DNA of 64,000 bases from Odobenus rosmarus divergens (GCF_000321225.1 NW_004450277.1:598559-662558); one strand, 5' to 3'; positions 16,308-27,374 are shown, counted from the stretch's first letter. Notes: generated from the sequence alone by a model not told the origin. Numbers and translations: made by a program.

Positions 16308-16560
16308 ACAGTTTAGAGTGTGGGTTCTGGTCCTAGACCCCTTGGCTTCAAGTCCAGACTCTACCATTCACTGGCTGTATGACCTTGGGCTAGTTCCTTA
16401 ACCTCTCAGTACCTCCGTTTCCCCATCTATAAAAACAGTACCTACCTCAAAGCATTTCTAGAAGGATGATAGGAATGAATGCAGGTAAAGGGCTCAGAAC
16501 TTTACTTATTATGATGCATAATAAATGTTCCATAAATGTTAGCTGCTTTTATCATGTAAC
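16308..16560 (+). repeat. MIR SINE, nearly complete
   Basis: Forward MIR from gtttagagtgtgggttctgg through ctggctgtatgaccttgggc, cccatctataaaaacagtac and cctacctcaaagc to ataaatgttccataaatgtt. Confidence 0.9.
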
Positions 16561-16564
16561 TTCA

Positions 16565-17285
16565 GAAATACAACTGTGTGTGCCCAAAGAGAGGGAGAGA
16601 GAGAGAAGGGAGAACAATGTACATAGTGTGGTGATTCTGCCTGGACATAAGCCCAGCAGTGAGCAAGATGCGGGGGGCGTGGGCAGAATCCCACACATCT
16701 GAGTGAGAGCTGAATGGAAAATCAGAGTTTGCAAACCTCTACGATCGCTGCCACATACTGACCGTCTTTATGTCCAGTGTGCTTATTACTGCAAAGGACT
16801 CATTCAGAAAACTGTACTTTATGGGTGATTTAAAGGATTTTTTGGAGTTTTAGAAAATTGTCTATTTCTATCATTTTCTCCTCACATTAGAACCTAATGC
16901 CCATGTTAAATGTTCTCCCTGCAGTGACTATATTCAAAATGGCAAGGGCTAAAATAAATGGGTAAGGATTTTCCAAAGGTTGCTCCACTGGTGGTTGGGG
17001 GAGCCAGACTGAGACCCCAGCCTCGGGATTCTCAATCTAGTGCTCTTCCTTCTTCAATCTGGGTCCTGGGGGACAGCCCTGACATTCTTCCCAGGACCCC
17101 AACCTCAGCTCCTGGCTCCTCTCTAAGTAAAGGGGAAGGGCAAGTCCAGAACTTGAACTCACCCTAGGAGGGTGTTTGGAGTGGGGGGAAAGGGGATGTG
17201 GATGTGAACCCCAGCTAGTAGCTGGTTCTGTGTGACCTCCCTTGAAGCTCAGGCTCTACAGAGAAAGGTTGATACCTACATTGGT
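16565..17285. other. Intergenic, nothing recognised
   Basis: Unique sequence. A short GA run lies at 16591-16607. No repeat family or gene is identified. Confidence 0.5.
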
Positions 17286-17288
17286 GTC

Positions 17289-17289
<1 letters not shown>

Positions 17290-17333
<44 letters not shown>
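17290..17333 (+). repeat. (GT)n microsatellite, about 22 units
   Basis: Uninterrupted GT run of 44 bases, flanked by GTCGC on the left and GACGCAC on the right. It is likely polymorphic. Confidence 0.98.
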
Positions 17334-17334
<1 letters not shown>

Positions 17335-17644
17335 CGCACACAGCCGGTGCCCAAGGGCCTATCCCCTTCCCCGCAAGCCGGTGGTCGGCTCTTGATGCAA
17401 TGTAGCTTTGGGCCAGAAGGTGGCGCTGCAACCCAAGAAGCGGAAAAGGGTAAGAAAGGTGTGCCTGGAAGGTGGATCTTTTGGGGTCCTGCAGAAGGCG
17501 GCTCCATTCAGAGTGGATGTAAGAGTCCAGACCCCAAGAGTGCCTGCCCATGGCCACATAGGCAGCTACCTAGAGGCTCCCATACTTGTATGAACGGGAG
17601 GGAGACCTCCCCATATGGCTTCTCCTTGAATCCTCACAAAAGCT

Positions 17645-17765
17645 CTATGGATAGTGCCAATATAATCCCATTTTACAGGTGAGGAAACTGAGCCCAGAGA
17701 GGCAAAATCACCCGCACCGGATCACACAGCATGTCCATGGCAGAGCTAGGATTTGATCTTAGCCC
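17645..17765 (-). repeat. MIR SINE fragment
   Basis: Reverse MIR: cccattttacaggtgaggaa, actgagcccagagaggcaaa, ggatcacacagcatgtcca, gcagagctaggatttga. Confidence 0.88.
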
Positions 17766-17847
17766 ATAATATTAAGAGCCAGCCCTTATGTAATTCCTGC
17801 GTGTGCTAATACTGTCCTAACACTTCTGCACATATTAAGTCATGAAA

Positions 17848-18317
17848 TCCTCACGATAGCCCTATGAGGTATGTATTAGTATTTTTAGTCTCCTGTTACG
17901 GAAGGGGAAATAGAGGGCTCCAAACTGTACGAAGTACGAGGGCCCCCGGGTGCTATGAAGTGACCAGGACCACACCTGGCCTCGACACCACCCTCTCCTC
18001 ACGATAGCCCTATGAGGTATGTATTAGTATTTTTAGTCTCCTGTTACGGAAGGGGAAATAGAGGCACCTCCAAGAGGTTAGGCAAATTGCCCACGACCGC
18101 ACACCCGGAACACTAGACCTGTGCTCTAAACCAGGACACACGCCCGGCCCCGCCCCGCCCCGCCCCTGCGGGGAATGCACACGGGCACACCCCTTCCCCC
18201 ACGCATGCGCTTAGCCCGGTGGGGGGCGGCGGTGGGCTCCAAACTGTACGAAGTACGAGGGCCCCCGGGTGCTATGAAGTGACCAGGACCACACCTGGCC
18301 TCGACACCACCCTCTCC
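17848..18317 (+). repeat. Interleaved duplication A-B-A-X-B
   Basis: Unit A (69 bp) is at 17848-17916 and 17996-18064. Unit B (84 bp) is at 17915-17998 and 18234-18317. Both pairs are identical at every base. The second set contains an extra 169-bp GC-rich segment (18065-18233) between A and B; the first set lacks it. Junctions share 2-3 bases (GG at A1/B1, TCC at B1/A2). Unit A belongs to an old MIR/L2-like stretch (17800-18110). The layout is a partial tandem duplication with an internal deletion, or two haplotypes joined in assembly. Confidence 0.95.
18130..18240. other. Short GC-box-rich segment
   Basis: Three overlapping CCCCGCCCC boxes at about 18146-18167, then CGCATGCGC and a G-run. 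It is too short for a CpG island but is the segment missing from the first duplicated copy. Confidence 0.6.
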
Positions 18318-19760
18318 GTCCTGGGCCCTCGGGAGCCACTCCTCCGCGTGAGGGAGAGACCTCCCTCAGAAAGGCCCTAATAAACACCCTGCTTCCCCAA
18401 AGAGGCCTCCTCCTCAAAGCCTCTTGTAGGCCCCGAGAGGCCATGGGGTCACCTCTCCCATGGCCGTTCCACCTATGCAGTGAGGGGCAGGAGGGAGGCA
18501 GGGAGACCAGCGGGGAGGCTCGGCAATGACCCAGGAGAGTACAGATGGTGGCCGCGGACCCGGGCGGTGGTTTTGGAGGTGGGAGGAAGTATTCGGATTC
18601 TGGATATGTGTTGAAGGGTGAAGTAACAGAATTTGATGAATCTGATGTGTGGGTGTGAGAGAAATTGTGATTATATGTAATAAAATGTATTACATACATT
18701 CCATAATAAGGTATTCATTGTCAGATGCTGTGTAACAAATTATCTCAAAACTTAACGACTTTCTCTGCAAGCAAATACCCCGTGAGCTGAGGCAAGTCAC
18801 CCAGTTTGGCTCTCCGCTCTTTCACTTTCTCTTCCTTCTTCAGCTCATGCCAAGCCCTGCCCTATATGCTGGGGATGCTGTGCGGAGCAAAACCCAAAGG
18901 CGCTTGTCCCGTAGAGCTCACCCCTTGGGGAACTGGACATTAACATGATATCAGAGGTGACAGAGTAGCTTTCACACCCGGGGACATCAGCAGGCAGCCC
19001 CAGGCCCCACCCAGCCCTTAGGCCTGCCACCTTAGCTCCTCACAGCATGATCTAAAAGTCCGCAAGAGTTTCCAGCACTTTAAAAAACAAGGAGACAACT
19101 TCAACACATAGATTTACAGCTAGTTTTGAAAAATTGGAAGCTCCGACCACGTGGGGCTGCTTCCCCCGCTGGTGGATGTCACCTGGATCCGGGCACCAGA
19201 CCCCACATGCCTCTGGCCTTGGCTGCTGGTGGTTCAGCTGAAGGGGCTGCTGTACCTAAGACTTCCCCACCCCCAGGGGCAGCCACTCCAAAGCCTGGTC
19301 AAGGCAGGCGGAAGAGGCCTGACCTCCCTGTCTCACAGTGTGACATCTCTGAAGGGCTGTCCCAGCTCCAGAGCTCCTGACGGGACTGGGGACTGGGGAC
19401 TGGCCGAGGCCGCTGTTGCAAAGGCCTGACCCTGCTTCCCTCCCTCCCCTAAGATCCTAAGGCCACTCCCTGGAAAGCCACCTGCACTCAAACCTCTACC
19501 TTGCTGTTTCCTGCAGACCCTGACCTTCAAGATGGGCACGTGCCTGCCAGCTCCCCAGAGCCCTTGCCTTGCCCACCTGGCCCACCTGGCCTTGGAGTTT
19601 TGCGGCGCTGGTTATGTCCTGGCCTCCCCACAGTGATAACAGAAGAAAGAGCTGACATTTCCGAGGCAGGGAGCACACATTCTCGTGCGAGGCATCCTTC
19701 TCGTTCAATCCTTGCGATAACCCTGTGATCATTACTTACCTATGTAAATGGCCAAGACAA
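18318..19760. other. Intergenic, no gene seen
   Basis: Mostly unique. A fragment near 18725-18760 (ctgtgtaacaaattatctca) resembles the start of an old LTR seen again at 31770 and 51150. No exon recognised. Confidence 0.5.
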
Positions 19761-19761
19761 T

Positions 19762-20222
19762 TTTTTCATCTGACAATACTAGGCGCTGGTGGGAATGTGA
19801 AATGGTACAGTCCTGTTGGAAAAGTTCATCGGTTTCTTATAGAATTATAAATATACTTACACTATGACCCAGTAATTCCACTGTTAGATATCAACCCTAG
19901 AAAAAGGACAACTTATGTCCCCACAAAGACCTGTGTGCACAGGTTCATAGCACCATTATTTATAATCGTGCCAAATTGGAAATAACCCAAATGCCTTTCA
20001 ACTGGTGAATGAGAAATAAGTCGCTGTGTATCCATACGCTGGAATACTACTTAGCAATGAAAAGGAACAGACTTCTGAGAAATGTAACATGAATGAATCC
20101 CAAATGCGTTATGCCGAGTGAAAGAAGCCGAGTCAAAAGTCTACATACTGTGGAATCCCATTTATCTAACACTCTTGCAAAGGCAAAAGTACACAGGCAG
20201 AAAACAGGGCATGGTTGCCAAG
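19762..20222 (+). mobile_element. Old L1 3' fragment, sense
   Basis: gctggtgggaatgtgaaatg, acactatgacccagtaattc, ataacccaaatgcctttcaa and tggaatactacttagcaatg are the usual L1 3' order. Degraded. Confidence 0.85.
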
Positions 20223-20224
20223 TG

Positions 20225-20790
20225 TATTCATTTCTTACAGCTACTAGAACAAAGTACCACAAACTGGATGGCTTAGAACAACAGAAATTTACTCTCTTAC
20301 GGTTCCCAGGCCAAAAGTCTGAAATGAAGGTGTCTGCGGGTTTGCACTCCCTCAGAAGGCTCCATGGGAAAAGCTGTTCCTTGCCTCTTCCAGTTTCTGG
20401 TGGCTCCAGCCAGTCCCTGGCTTGTGGCCACAACGCTCACTCTCTGCCTCCGTGGTCACCAGCCTCCCCCTCTGCAAGTTTGCCTCTCTGTCTCTCTCTC
20501 TCTCTTTTTTTTTTCCAGTAAGCTCTTCACCCAATGTGGGGCTTGAACTCACGACGCCAAGATCAGGAGTCGCGTGCTCTACCGACTGAGCCGGCTGGGG
20601 GCACCTGCCTCTCTCTCATAAGGACCTAGGTGATGGCACTGAAGGTCCACCTGGGTAATCCAGCCATCTCTTCACCTCAAGATCCTTCATTTAATCACAT
20701 CTGCAAAGATCCCTTCTCCAAATAAGGTAACATTTACAAAACTCAGGGACTAGAACTCCATGTCTTTGGATTTGGGGGGCCATTATTCAA
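20225..20790 (-). repeat. MaLR (MLT1-type) LTR, reverse, split by a SINE
   Basis: Reads acaaagtaccacaaactgg, atggcttagaacaacagaaa, tttaatcacatctgcaaaga, ctccaaataaggtaacattt: the reverse complement of MLT1-type LTRs. A short tRNA-like SINE interrupts it at about 20505-20604. Confidence 0.75.
20505..20604 (-). mobile_element. Short tRNA-like SINE (old Can-SINE subfamily)
   Basis: TTTTCCAGTAAGC, then AATGTGGGGCTTGAACTCAC, gaccaagatcaggagtcgcg-like box and CTGAGCCGGCTGGGGGCACC. It has the tRNA-derived head but almost no body. Flanked by TGCCTCTCT on both sides. Confidence 0.7.
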
Positions 20791-20984
20791 CCAGGGATTA
20801 GGGGAAAAGGATATTGACCCCAAAGGCGCATGAGGGAACCTTCTGGGGTGAGGGAAATGTTCTATGTATCCGTTGTGGTGGTGGTTGCGTAGTGAGACAT
20901 TTGTCGGGAACCCCCAACGTGCCCCAGTTCTCAGTGGCAATGCTGGGGACAAATGATTTAGGCTGACACCCAGGCCACTCTCAA

Positions 20985-21120
20985 GGTAATCAACACACTA
21001 TTTATTATTGGGGGAGAAAATGAGGCGGGGTTGGGGGCTCTGGGCTTCGATGCTAATAATTAAGCAAAAAAGCTAGAAAGCAGCAGGAATAAATGAGCTC
21101 CCCCTCCGCAGTGACATTTC
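20985..21120. promoter_or_regulatory. Candidate conserved non-coding element, AT-rich
   Basis: Repeat-free sequence with TTTATTATTGGGGG at 21001-21014 and GCTAATAATTAAGCA at 21051-21065, a homeodomain-type site. Function not shown. Confidence 0.35.
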
Positions 21121-21228
21121 ACGATTCTACAATTCTTTGACTTTCAGACTGTGCTTCAGAATTCCGTGAGGCTGAAGATGCTGCCCACTTTGGAGCCCAG
21201 AGGGCAGTTGTCTGGGATGCTCTGGCTG

Positions 21229-21259
21229 AGAGGGGAGGGGGGGGAGGGGAGGATAGGGA
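21229..21259 (+). other. G-rich tract with G-quadruplex potential
   Basis: Run of GAGGGGAGGGGGGGGAGGGG followed by AGGATAGGG: at least four G-runs of three or more with one-base loops. Confidence 0.6.
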
Positions 21260-21399
21260 TGGATGGAAATAACAACAGGGGGGAGGGCTCTGACCCCTCT
21301 CCCCACAGAGTACTGGCCCCGTCCCCAAGGATAAGGCCTCTGTCCCCTCCACTCACTCACCCCAGCTGAGACCACCCGCCCCCACCAGAGGCCCCCCCC

Positions 21400-21640
21400 C
21401 CACCTCCGCCTCATTGTGTGAAGGGCTCAGATGGAGGGGCAGCCCATTAACCCCTTCCTGGCCTCATTGCTTCACTCTGCAGCTGTCGCACCCGCGGCCT
21501 CAGGCCTGAGCCGGGAAGAGGACCTGGTAGTTAATCACAATTACAGCCAGAGTGTCAGCTGTGAAGCTGGCCTCCTCCATCGGCTGCCAGCCGGCCCCGG
21601 CCGAGGGGTGACCCGCATCAGTCCCACAGCAGGTTCTGAG
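21400..21640. promoter_or_regulatory. Candidate conserved non-coding element with E-boxes and homeodomain sites
   Basis: Repeat-free sequence with CAGCTG at 21479 and 21557, CCCATTAACC at 21444, and GTTAATCACAATTACAG at 21530-21546. The clean text between repeats and motif density suggest an enhancer. This is inference. Confidence 0.4.
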
Positions 21641-21814
21641 ACCTACGGAGGCAAAGACAGGACAGTCCCTTCCTGCTTCAGTCCTGGGGACTTCCCCCAA
21701 AGACCCCAGCAAGGTGTCCGCCATCGTCAGGCCTGCATCTAGTAGCTTTCAAACACGCCAAGCCTCGCGCCTGCCCCCAGCATCTCCGCCTGCTACTTAC
21801 ATGGTGGGGTCCTC

Positions 21815-21985
21815 ATCTTGTCCGTCTCCACTGAAACATCACCTCCTCCAAGATGCCTTCCCTGACCACCCTGGCTAAGGTGATGCCATTCCCAATCACT
21901 CCCTGTCACACGCCCTGTTTCCATGTCTTGTTTTATTTTTCCAAAGTGCTTGTCACTACCCGTAATTGTCTTAGGTGTTGACTGG
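21815..21985 (+). repeat. L2 fragment
   Basis: acatcacctcctccaagatg, ccttccctgaccaccctggc, agtgcttgtcactacccgta is L2 3' text. Confidence 0.75.
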
Positions 21986-21994
21986 TTTAGTGTG

Positions 21995-22425
21995 CATAAA
22001 GGTTCCTAGGGCTGAAGTCCCACATCACCACGAACTGGGTGGTTTAGGGCAACAGAAATTTATTCTAGTTCTGAGGCGGGAAGTCTGACATCGGGGTATC
22101 GGCAGGGCCTTGCTCTCTCTAAGGGCTCCAGGGGAGGACGCCTCCTAGCTCCTTGCCGGGGTTGCCCGTGGTCCTTGGTGTGCGTGGGCCTGTGGGCCCG
22201 TCACTCCACTCTCTGGCCACGTCACCACCGGAGTCCTCCCTGGACGTCTGTGTCTGGGTCCAGATTTCCCTCCTCTCATGAAGACACCAGCCCATGGATT
22301 AGGGCCCACCCTTACCTAGCACAACCTTATACTTTATATCTGCAAGGACCCCATTTCCGAAGGTCACATTCACAGGAACCAGGGGTTAGGACTTGGACAT
22401 ATCACATAATCCCACAATGGTGTGT
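21995..22425 (-). repeat. MaLR (MLT1-type) LTR, reverse
   Basis: gttcctagggctgaagtccc, ggtttagggcaacagaaatt, ccagatttccctcctctcat, gattagggcccacccttacc, gaccccatttccgaaggtca in order. It shares long phrases with the copy at 28225-28600. Confidence 0.8.
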
Positions 22426-22429
22426 TTTC

Positions 22430-23030
22430 TTTCTGTGTTCTAAAAGGCCCCGTTGGTCTTCTCATGAAACGTATTCTCTGGGCAGCAAATACTTAATTTT
22501 AAAACAACACATTTTATCAAGGCCTTTGCCCTAGGCCAGAGCTGGGCCTGGGGAGAGAGGACTCCGTCAGAATCTCTGGGCGGGAGGAGCCCTCTACCTG
22601 GAGGAGAATAGACATGGAAGCAGGTTTGTCCCCAAAGATGGCTCCCATCTGTCTCCGGGGACCCAGGAGGCCAGCTCACAGCTAGCACCAATAAACACGG
22701 TGGTCTGGACAGATGAGGAAGGGGCAGGGCAGAGTGCAGCAGGACCAAGGGGGACAGGGGAACCCACTCAGACTGGGGACTGGGGAGAGCTTCACCAGCA
22801 GCCGAGCCTTCCGGGACAGGAGCGGCTGAGGGCACAGCATGGGCACAAAGAACTGAGAGAGCCTGGAGCTGAGCTGTCTGTGGGGAGTGGCAAGTAGCTG
22901 GAGAGGGTACTGCTGGGGTGGTTGGGGGGGTGGGCAGGTGAGGCAGGGAGAGCTCAGAGTTTGAACTTTGCACTGATGGCAAGGGGGGAGCCATCGAGGG
23001 GTTTAAAGCAGGGGCTTGTCGATGTCAAAT
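22430..23030. other. Intergenic, nothing recognised
   Basis: Unique sequence with a G-run at 22922-22933. The 184-codon open frame on the minus strand has low-complexity Ser/Pro/Leu composition and no family match. Confidence 0.5.
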
Positions 23031-23034
23031 TTGC

Positions 23035-24070
23035 ACATAACCGATCTCTTCCTTTTCAGTTTCTATTTACATAGTACATTCACCTGTGTCTTTCAGGGTC
23101 AACAGGTGCAACAGGATATGGAGAAAAGTCCCCCTCTTTCCCAGCCCCAGCCACCAGTTTCCCTTCCATAGGCAACTACTGTTACCAGCCTGTCCCAGAG
23201 AGTCTGTGCAGATACAAGCAAATTCCTTTTCATTGTAAACATAAAGGATAGCATCATTTACTCGCTGTTCCGCACCTTGCTTTATAAAAAATATTGAGGT
23301 ATAATTTACATACAGAGAAACGCATTTGTGTAACCAACACTCAGTTGTGACACACAACATTTCCAGCTCCCCAAGTTTGTTCATGCCCCTTCCCAATCAA
23401 TCCCTCCATTCCCAGAGGAAGCCACTGTATCTGGTTTCTGGTACTGTGGCTTGAGTCACTTCACCTGTTCTAGAGTTTGATATAAAGAGCATCATTGTAG
23501 CAAGTTGTTTTTTGTGTCCCGCTTGTTTTTGCTCAGCATGCTTTGAGATTCTTCCTAGTTGTTGCACATGTCTGTAGTTCACTCATGTATCCTGTAGTGT
23601 AGTACCCCAAGATATGGATTCATCAGTTTGCTTATCCATTCACTAGCTGATGGACAGTGGGCTGTCTCCAGTTGTCTATTACAAACAACTGTTATGAACA
23701 TTTGCATATAAGTCCTTGTGGGGACATATGTTTTTATTTGGTGTGGGGGGAGCAGAAACCTAGAGACAAAGTTGCTGGGTCATGGGTAGGTGTATGTTTA
23801 ACTTTATAAGAAGCTGCCAAACTATTTTCCAAAGTGGGATGTGTGAAATACCATTTCATATCAGTGCATAGTGAGCTTGGTCATTTATGTTCATGGCTGC
23901 ATAGTGTTCCCTTTTACGGATGTCCCCAAATTTGTTTAACAAGTCCCCTATTGAACTTGTTTCCAGTTTTTTGCTGTCACCAACAATGCTGCAGTGAATA
24001 ACCTTGTAGATATGTCACATGCCTGTGCACCTGTAAGACACACTCCTAGAAGTGGAACTCTTGAGTGTGA
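23035..24070 (-). mobile_element. Old L1 3'-UTR-type remnant, antisense
   Basis: attgaggtataatttacata, ttcctagttgttgcacatgt, gatggacagtgggctgtctc, aaagttgctgggtcatgggt, aactgttatgaacatttgca: antisense L1 3' region. No intact reading frame. Confidence 0.75.
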
Positions 24071-24084
24071 CAGAGACGGATGGT

Positions 24085-24745
24085 TATCCCCAATATCCAG
24101 GCTCCATTTCTTCCTTTGAAAGAGAACTCCAATTTTTATCTGGACACATGATGCCTGGAACCTCCCTTGTTCTTAGGGTGGCCATGTAATCAAGTTCTGA
24201 CCAATAGAATATAAGTAAAAAGATCATATGTGACTTCCCTCCCTTTTTGACCCCTTTCTCCTTTCTGATGACTGGAAGGCACTCCATCTGGGTGGCAGAT
24301 GTGATGGCTGGTGTTTGAGCAGCCACATTGGGCCATGAAATGGCAGTCATATACTGAAGATGGTGAAATAACAAGACAGGAGTCCAGTTCCCCAAACTAT
24401 GCAGCACCATGCCAGCATTAGACTGCCTACCTTCAGACTTCATTGACATGAAAGAGAAATGCCTCTCCTTTGTTTATTTTTTTTAAAGATTTTATTTATT
24501 TATTTGACAGAGAGAGAGAGAATGAGAGAGGGAACACAAGCAGGGGGAGTGGGAGAGGGAGAAGCAGGCTTCCCGCCAAGCAGGGAGCCCGATGCGGGGC
24601 TCGATCCCAGGACCCCGGGATCATGACCTGAGCCCGAAGGCAGACACTTAACGACTGAGCCACCCAGGCGCCCTGCCTCTCCTTTGTTTAAACAATTATT
24701 AAGGGTTTTCTGTCACAGCCACTGGGTTATAAATCCTGTGCATTA
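24085..24745 (+). repeat. Old interspersed repeat, family unassigned (copy 2 of 3), split by SINE
   Basis: Shares gtggccatgtaatcaagttc, gatgtgatggctggtgtttg and the agcagccac/gggccatgaa block with the copies at 13590 and 50080. It continues after the Can-SINE at 24477-24673. Confidence 0.6.
24477..24673 (-). mobile_element. Can-SINE, reverse
   Basis: Tail complement AAAGATTTTATTTATTTATT, GAGAAGCAGGCTTCCCGCC, GGGGCTCGATCCCAGGACCC, ending GAGCCACCCAGGCGCCC. Perfect target duplication TGCCTCTCCTTTGTTTA at 24460-24476 and 24674-24690. Confidence 0.97.
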
Positions 24746-24749
24746 TAAC

Positions 24750-25195
24750 TTTGAAAAGTAATGCCACGTGGTTTTGCTTTTAGAAAGGTCGTCTTGGGGA
24801 ATAGAGTGCAGGCAGACTGAAAAGCAAATTGAAGGGACACATGGAGACAACGGGACAGTGGTCACGGGGGGGTAATGATAAGGTCCGAATCCATATGGGA
24901 GCAATTTAGATGGGGGTAGAGGCAGCCAAATTCTCCCCAAACCTAAAGGAGAGAATGATAAACTGGAAATGATCTGACAGGTGTTCCCAGGCCGCCCCAC
25001 CCACAGCCCACACTTTCATCTGACCCCAGCCCACTTATCCACCTCATTGCCCACCTCCACCCTTGCACAGTGAGTTCCAGAATCCTCCCCCAGCAAGCTG
25101 CTCTTCCCAGAGTGCACCTTACTTGATCTTTGTGCAACCGCTCTGCACCTGCTGAACCCTTTTCCGGCAAGGCCCTCATCTCCTATGCCCCTCCA
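24750..25195. other. Intergenic, nothing recognised
   Basis: Unique sequence, no gene. Confidence 0.45.
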
Positions 25196-25199
25196 CTCC

Positions 25200-25420
25200 C
25201 TCACCTGGCTAGTTGCCACTTGTCACTCAGGTCTTATCTGAAACTGGGCCTCCTCCGGTAAGCCCTCCGGGATTCCCTCCTCTCCCAAAGATCCTCCTCT
25301 GGGCCCTGCCTCCAGCCATGCTGCCCTCACTCTAGCATTTGTCAGGCTGCATTATAATTGCCTATAAGTCAGCCTGCAGCACTAGGCTGAGAGCATTTCG
25401 CTGGTGAGAATGGCAACCAG
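25200..25420 (+). repeat. L2 fragment
   Basis: cacttgtcactcaggtctta, taagccctccgggattccct, catttgtcaggctgcattat, aattgcctataagtcagcct match L2 3' text. Confidence 0.7.
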
Positions 25421-25514
25421 GAGGTGCCCAGTCCAGGACCGGGCATTTAAAAGAACTGTGCCCCACTTGCCGCAGGGCCCTGTTCTCAGCCCTTCGCTCT
25501 TACAATGCTCCGCC

Positions 25515-25574
25515 GAGCAACACGGTGAATGGGCGAGGAACACAGTGAATGGGCGAGCAACACAGTGAATGGGC
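25515..25574 (+). repeat. Minisatellite, 20-bp unit x 3
   Basis: Unit GAGCAACACAGTGAATGGGC repeats at 25515, 25535 and 25555 with one or two mismatches. A degraded (GAATGAGGGAGG) pair follows to 25620. Confidence 0.92.
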
Positions 25575-25634
25575 GAGCGAGTGAACTAACGAATGAGGGA
25601 GGGAACGAATGAGGGAGGTACCCACCAGGGGGCG

Positions 25635-26130
25635 ATGGCGCTTTGCCACGGAGCCCCCGGCTGCCGAGACTGAGAAAAGCCGCTTTCCCATCGCCCCCTC
25701 CCGTTCGGGTCTCGCCTCCCCACCCCAGCCCACCCCCAACCCCACGAGGGAATCGCCGGGCCCCGCCCGCCCCCTTCCCTCCTCAGATAATTAACTCGAA
25801 CCAATAAAACGCTGATTGTGGCGCCTTTGTACGCGCCGCCGTGGCATTGTCATGGAAAACGGGGTCCCCTCCCCGGCCCCCGCAGCTGGCCCGTAGTCGG
25901 CCGGAGCCACCTGGACAGGACCAGGGGACCCCGAGCCGTCGGGCGCCCCGTCCATCTGCTCCCCGCCCCCACCCGCACCGTCAGCTGCGGACCCGGCCCA
26001 GCCCGGGAGGCCGGCGAGAGCGCCCTGCGAGGCCAGCACCCCTTCCTCCGGCTCACCCCGCGGGACCCCAGGGGGGCCGGCGTCCGGGATCCCCGCCTGC
26101 AAGCCTGGGCTCTGTCCCCAGAGATGGCGG
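25635..26130. promoter_or_regulatory. CpG-rich island, candidate regulatory element
   Basis: High GC with many CpGs (for example gcgcctttgtacgcgccgcc, ccgtcgggcgccccgtcc). At its left edge 25783-25860 there is AGATAATTAACTCG (homeodomain type), AACCAATAAAACG (CCAAT), GATTGTGG and GGCATTGTC (SOX type). No exon of a known gene is recognised. An enhancer or the start of a non-coding transcript are both possible. Confidence 0.5.
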
Positions 26131-26264
26131 GGCCGGAGGGGTGTTCATGGTCCCAAATAATAACGATGACGCGAAGCCAGAGTGCGGGGCAGGGGGAGGG
26201 GGGACACCGGTGGGAAAGAGCACCCCCATTCTTAGTCCCTGGGACAAGCTGCCGGAAATCTACC

Positions 26265-27370
26265 ATACGCTGTACGTATACGAATATATTTTAGATAGCA
26301 TACAGGAAGAGAGTAACACAGGAAGACACGTCGCAGGTCACCAACGTAAACAGTGCAGTGGGTTCTACAGGACTGTTCCCCCTTCATCCTCACACCCCCG
26401 CACTGGGACTGAGTCTGGGGGGGGCCCGGGGGGGGGCCGGTATTTCTCCAGAGAGCTTTCCTACATGCACACTGATAAATCAATGTATCCATACTTGTAC
26501 ATACAAAGGCATTTATACTTATAAACGTATGCACACCACAAATGCACATACATACATATATGGACCTACATGGGATCACCCCCCCACTTCTCAGGTATGG
26601 GCTGCTTTATTTTACTTGACAGGTGATACGCTAGAGATGTTTCCATGGCATGGTTAGTAACACAACAACAGGGCCATAGGACCCTTCTGCTGGCCCCCAC
26701 CCCCACCCCACTTCAGCCTGTGCGGGATCTGCTCTCTGGCCACTGTTGTCCCAGACTATCAGTTGTGGGCGAGGGCTCTGCCCTGGGCCCCTGTGTGAAG
26801 GGAACAGGGGGGTCTGTGTGTCCTTCTAAGGAACCTATGAGCTCTGTGAGCTGCCCTTCAGCAGAGAGAAGCCGAATCATAGTAATAGTAGTGGTAGTGG
26901 TGGTAATAAGAGCTGTAAAGAAAAATATCCAAGACAGAGACATGAGACAAAAGGAAGTCAGTGTGCCCTTTCGAGGTCATTCTAAGACGCTGTCTGATCA
27001 GCCTGACTGGGTCACCTGATTCTCTAGGAGACATACCTTTGTTTGACTTTGCTGTTTATTATTGATCAGACTTCCTACTCGGTGAAGTTATACTTTAACT
27101 TGTAAAAGATGCACAGTTGCAAATGGTTTTGTCCTGAACTAAAAATAAAGCTAAAGCTTATGGTTTTGTCACCCTGTAAGACATTAACCAGTTTTCTACC
27201 TAATTTGCCATCCTGCCCTCCATTGAACCATCCTGCTGCTTCTCTCATTCATGAGTTAAATAAACCTTCTGCATAAGAGTCACGTTTTCAAACTTTCTGA
27301 AAGGAATATTTTGACAAAGTTAACCCTTCTGGAAGGCTCACTCTGTGCCAGGCACCATCCTCATTGCTTC
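26265..27370. other. Intergenic; AT-rich ACAT-like stretch and G-runs
   Basis: 26414-26442 holds two long G-runs around GGCCCGGG. 26460-26570 is a degraded ACATAC/TATA-rich stretch. 26876-26908 is an imperfect (GTA/GTG)n run. No gene. Confidence 0.5.
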
Positions 27371-27374
27371 ACAT

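Noticed and set aside
20505..20604. tRNA gene
   Set aside because: The tRNA-like text is the head of an old SINE with a T-run and flanking direct repeats, not a complete cloverleaf.
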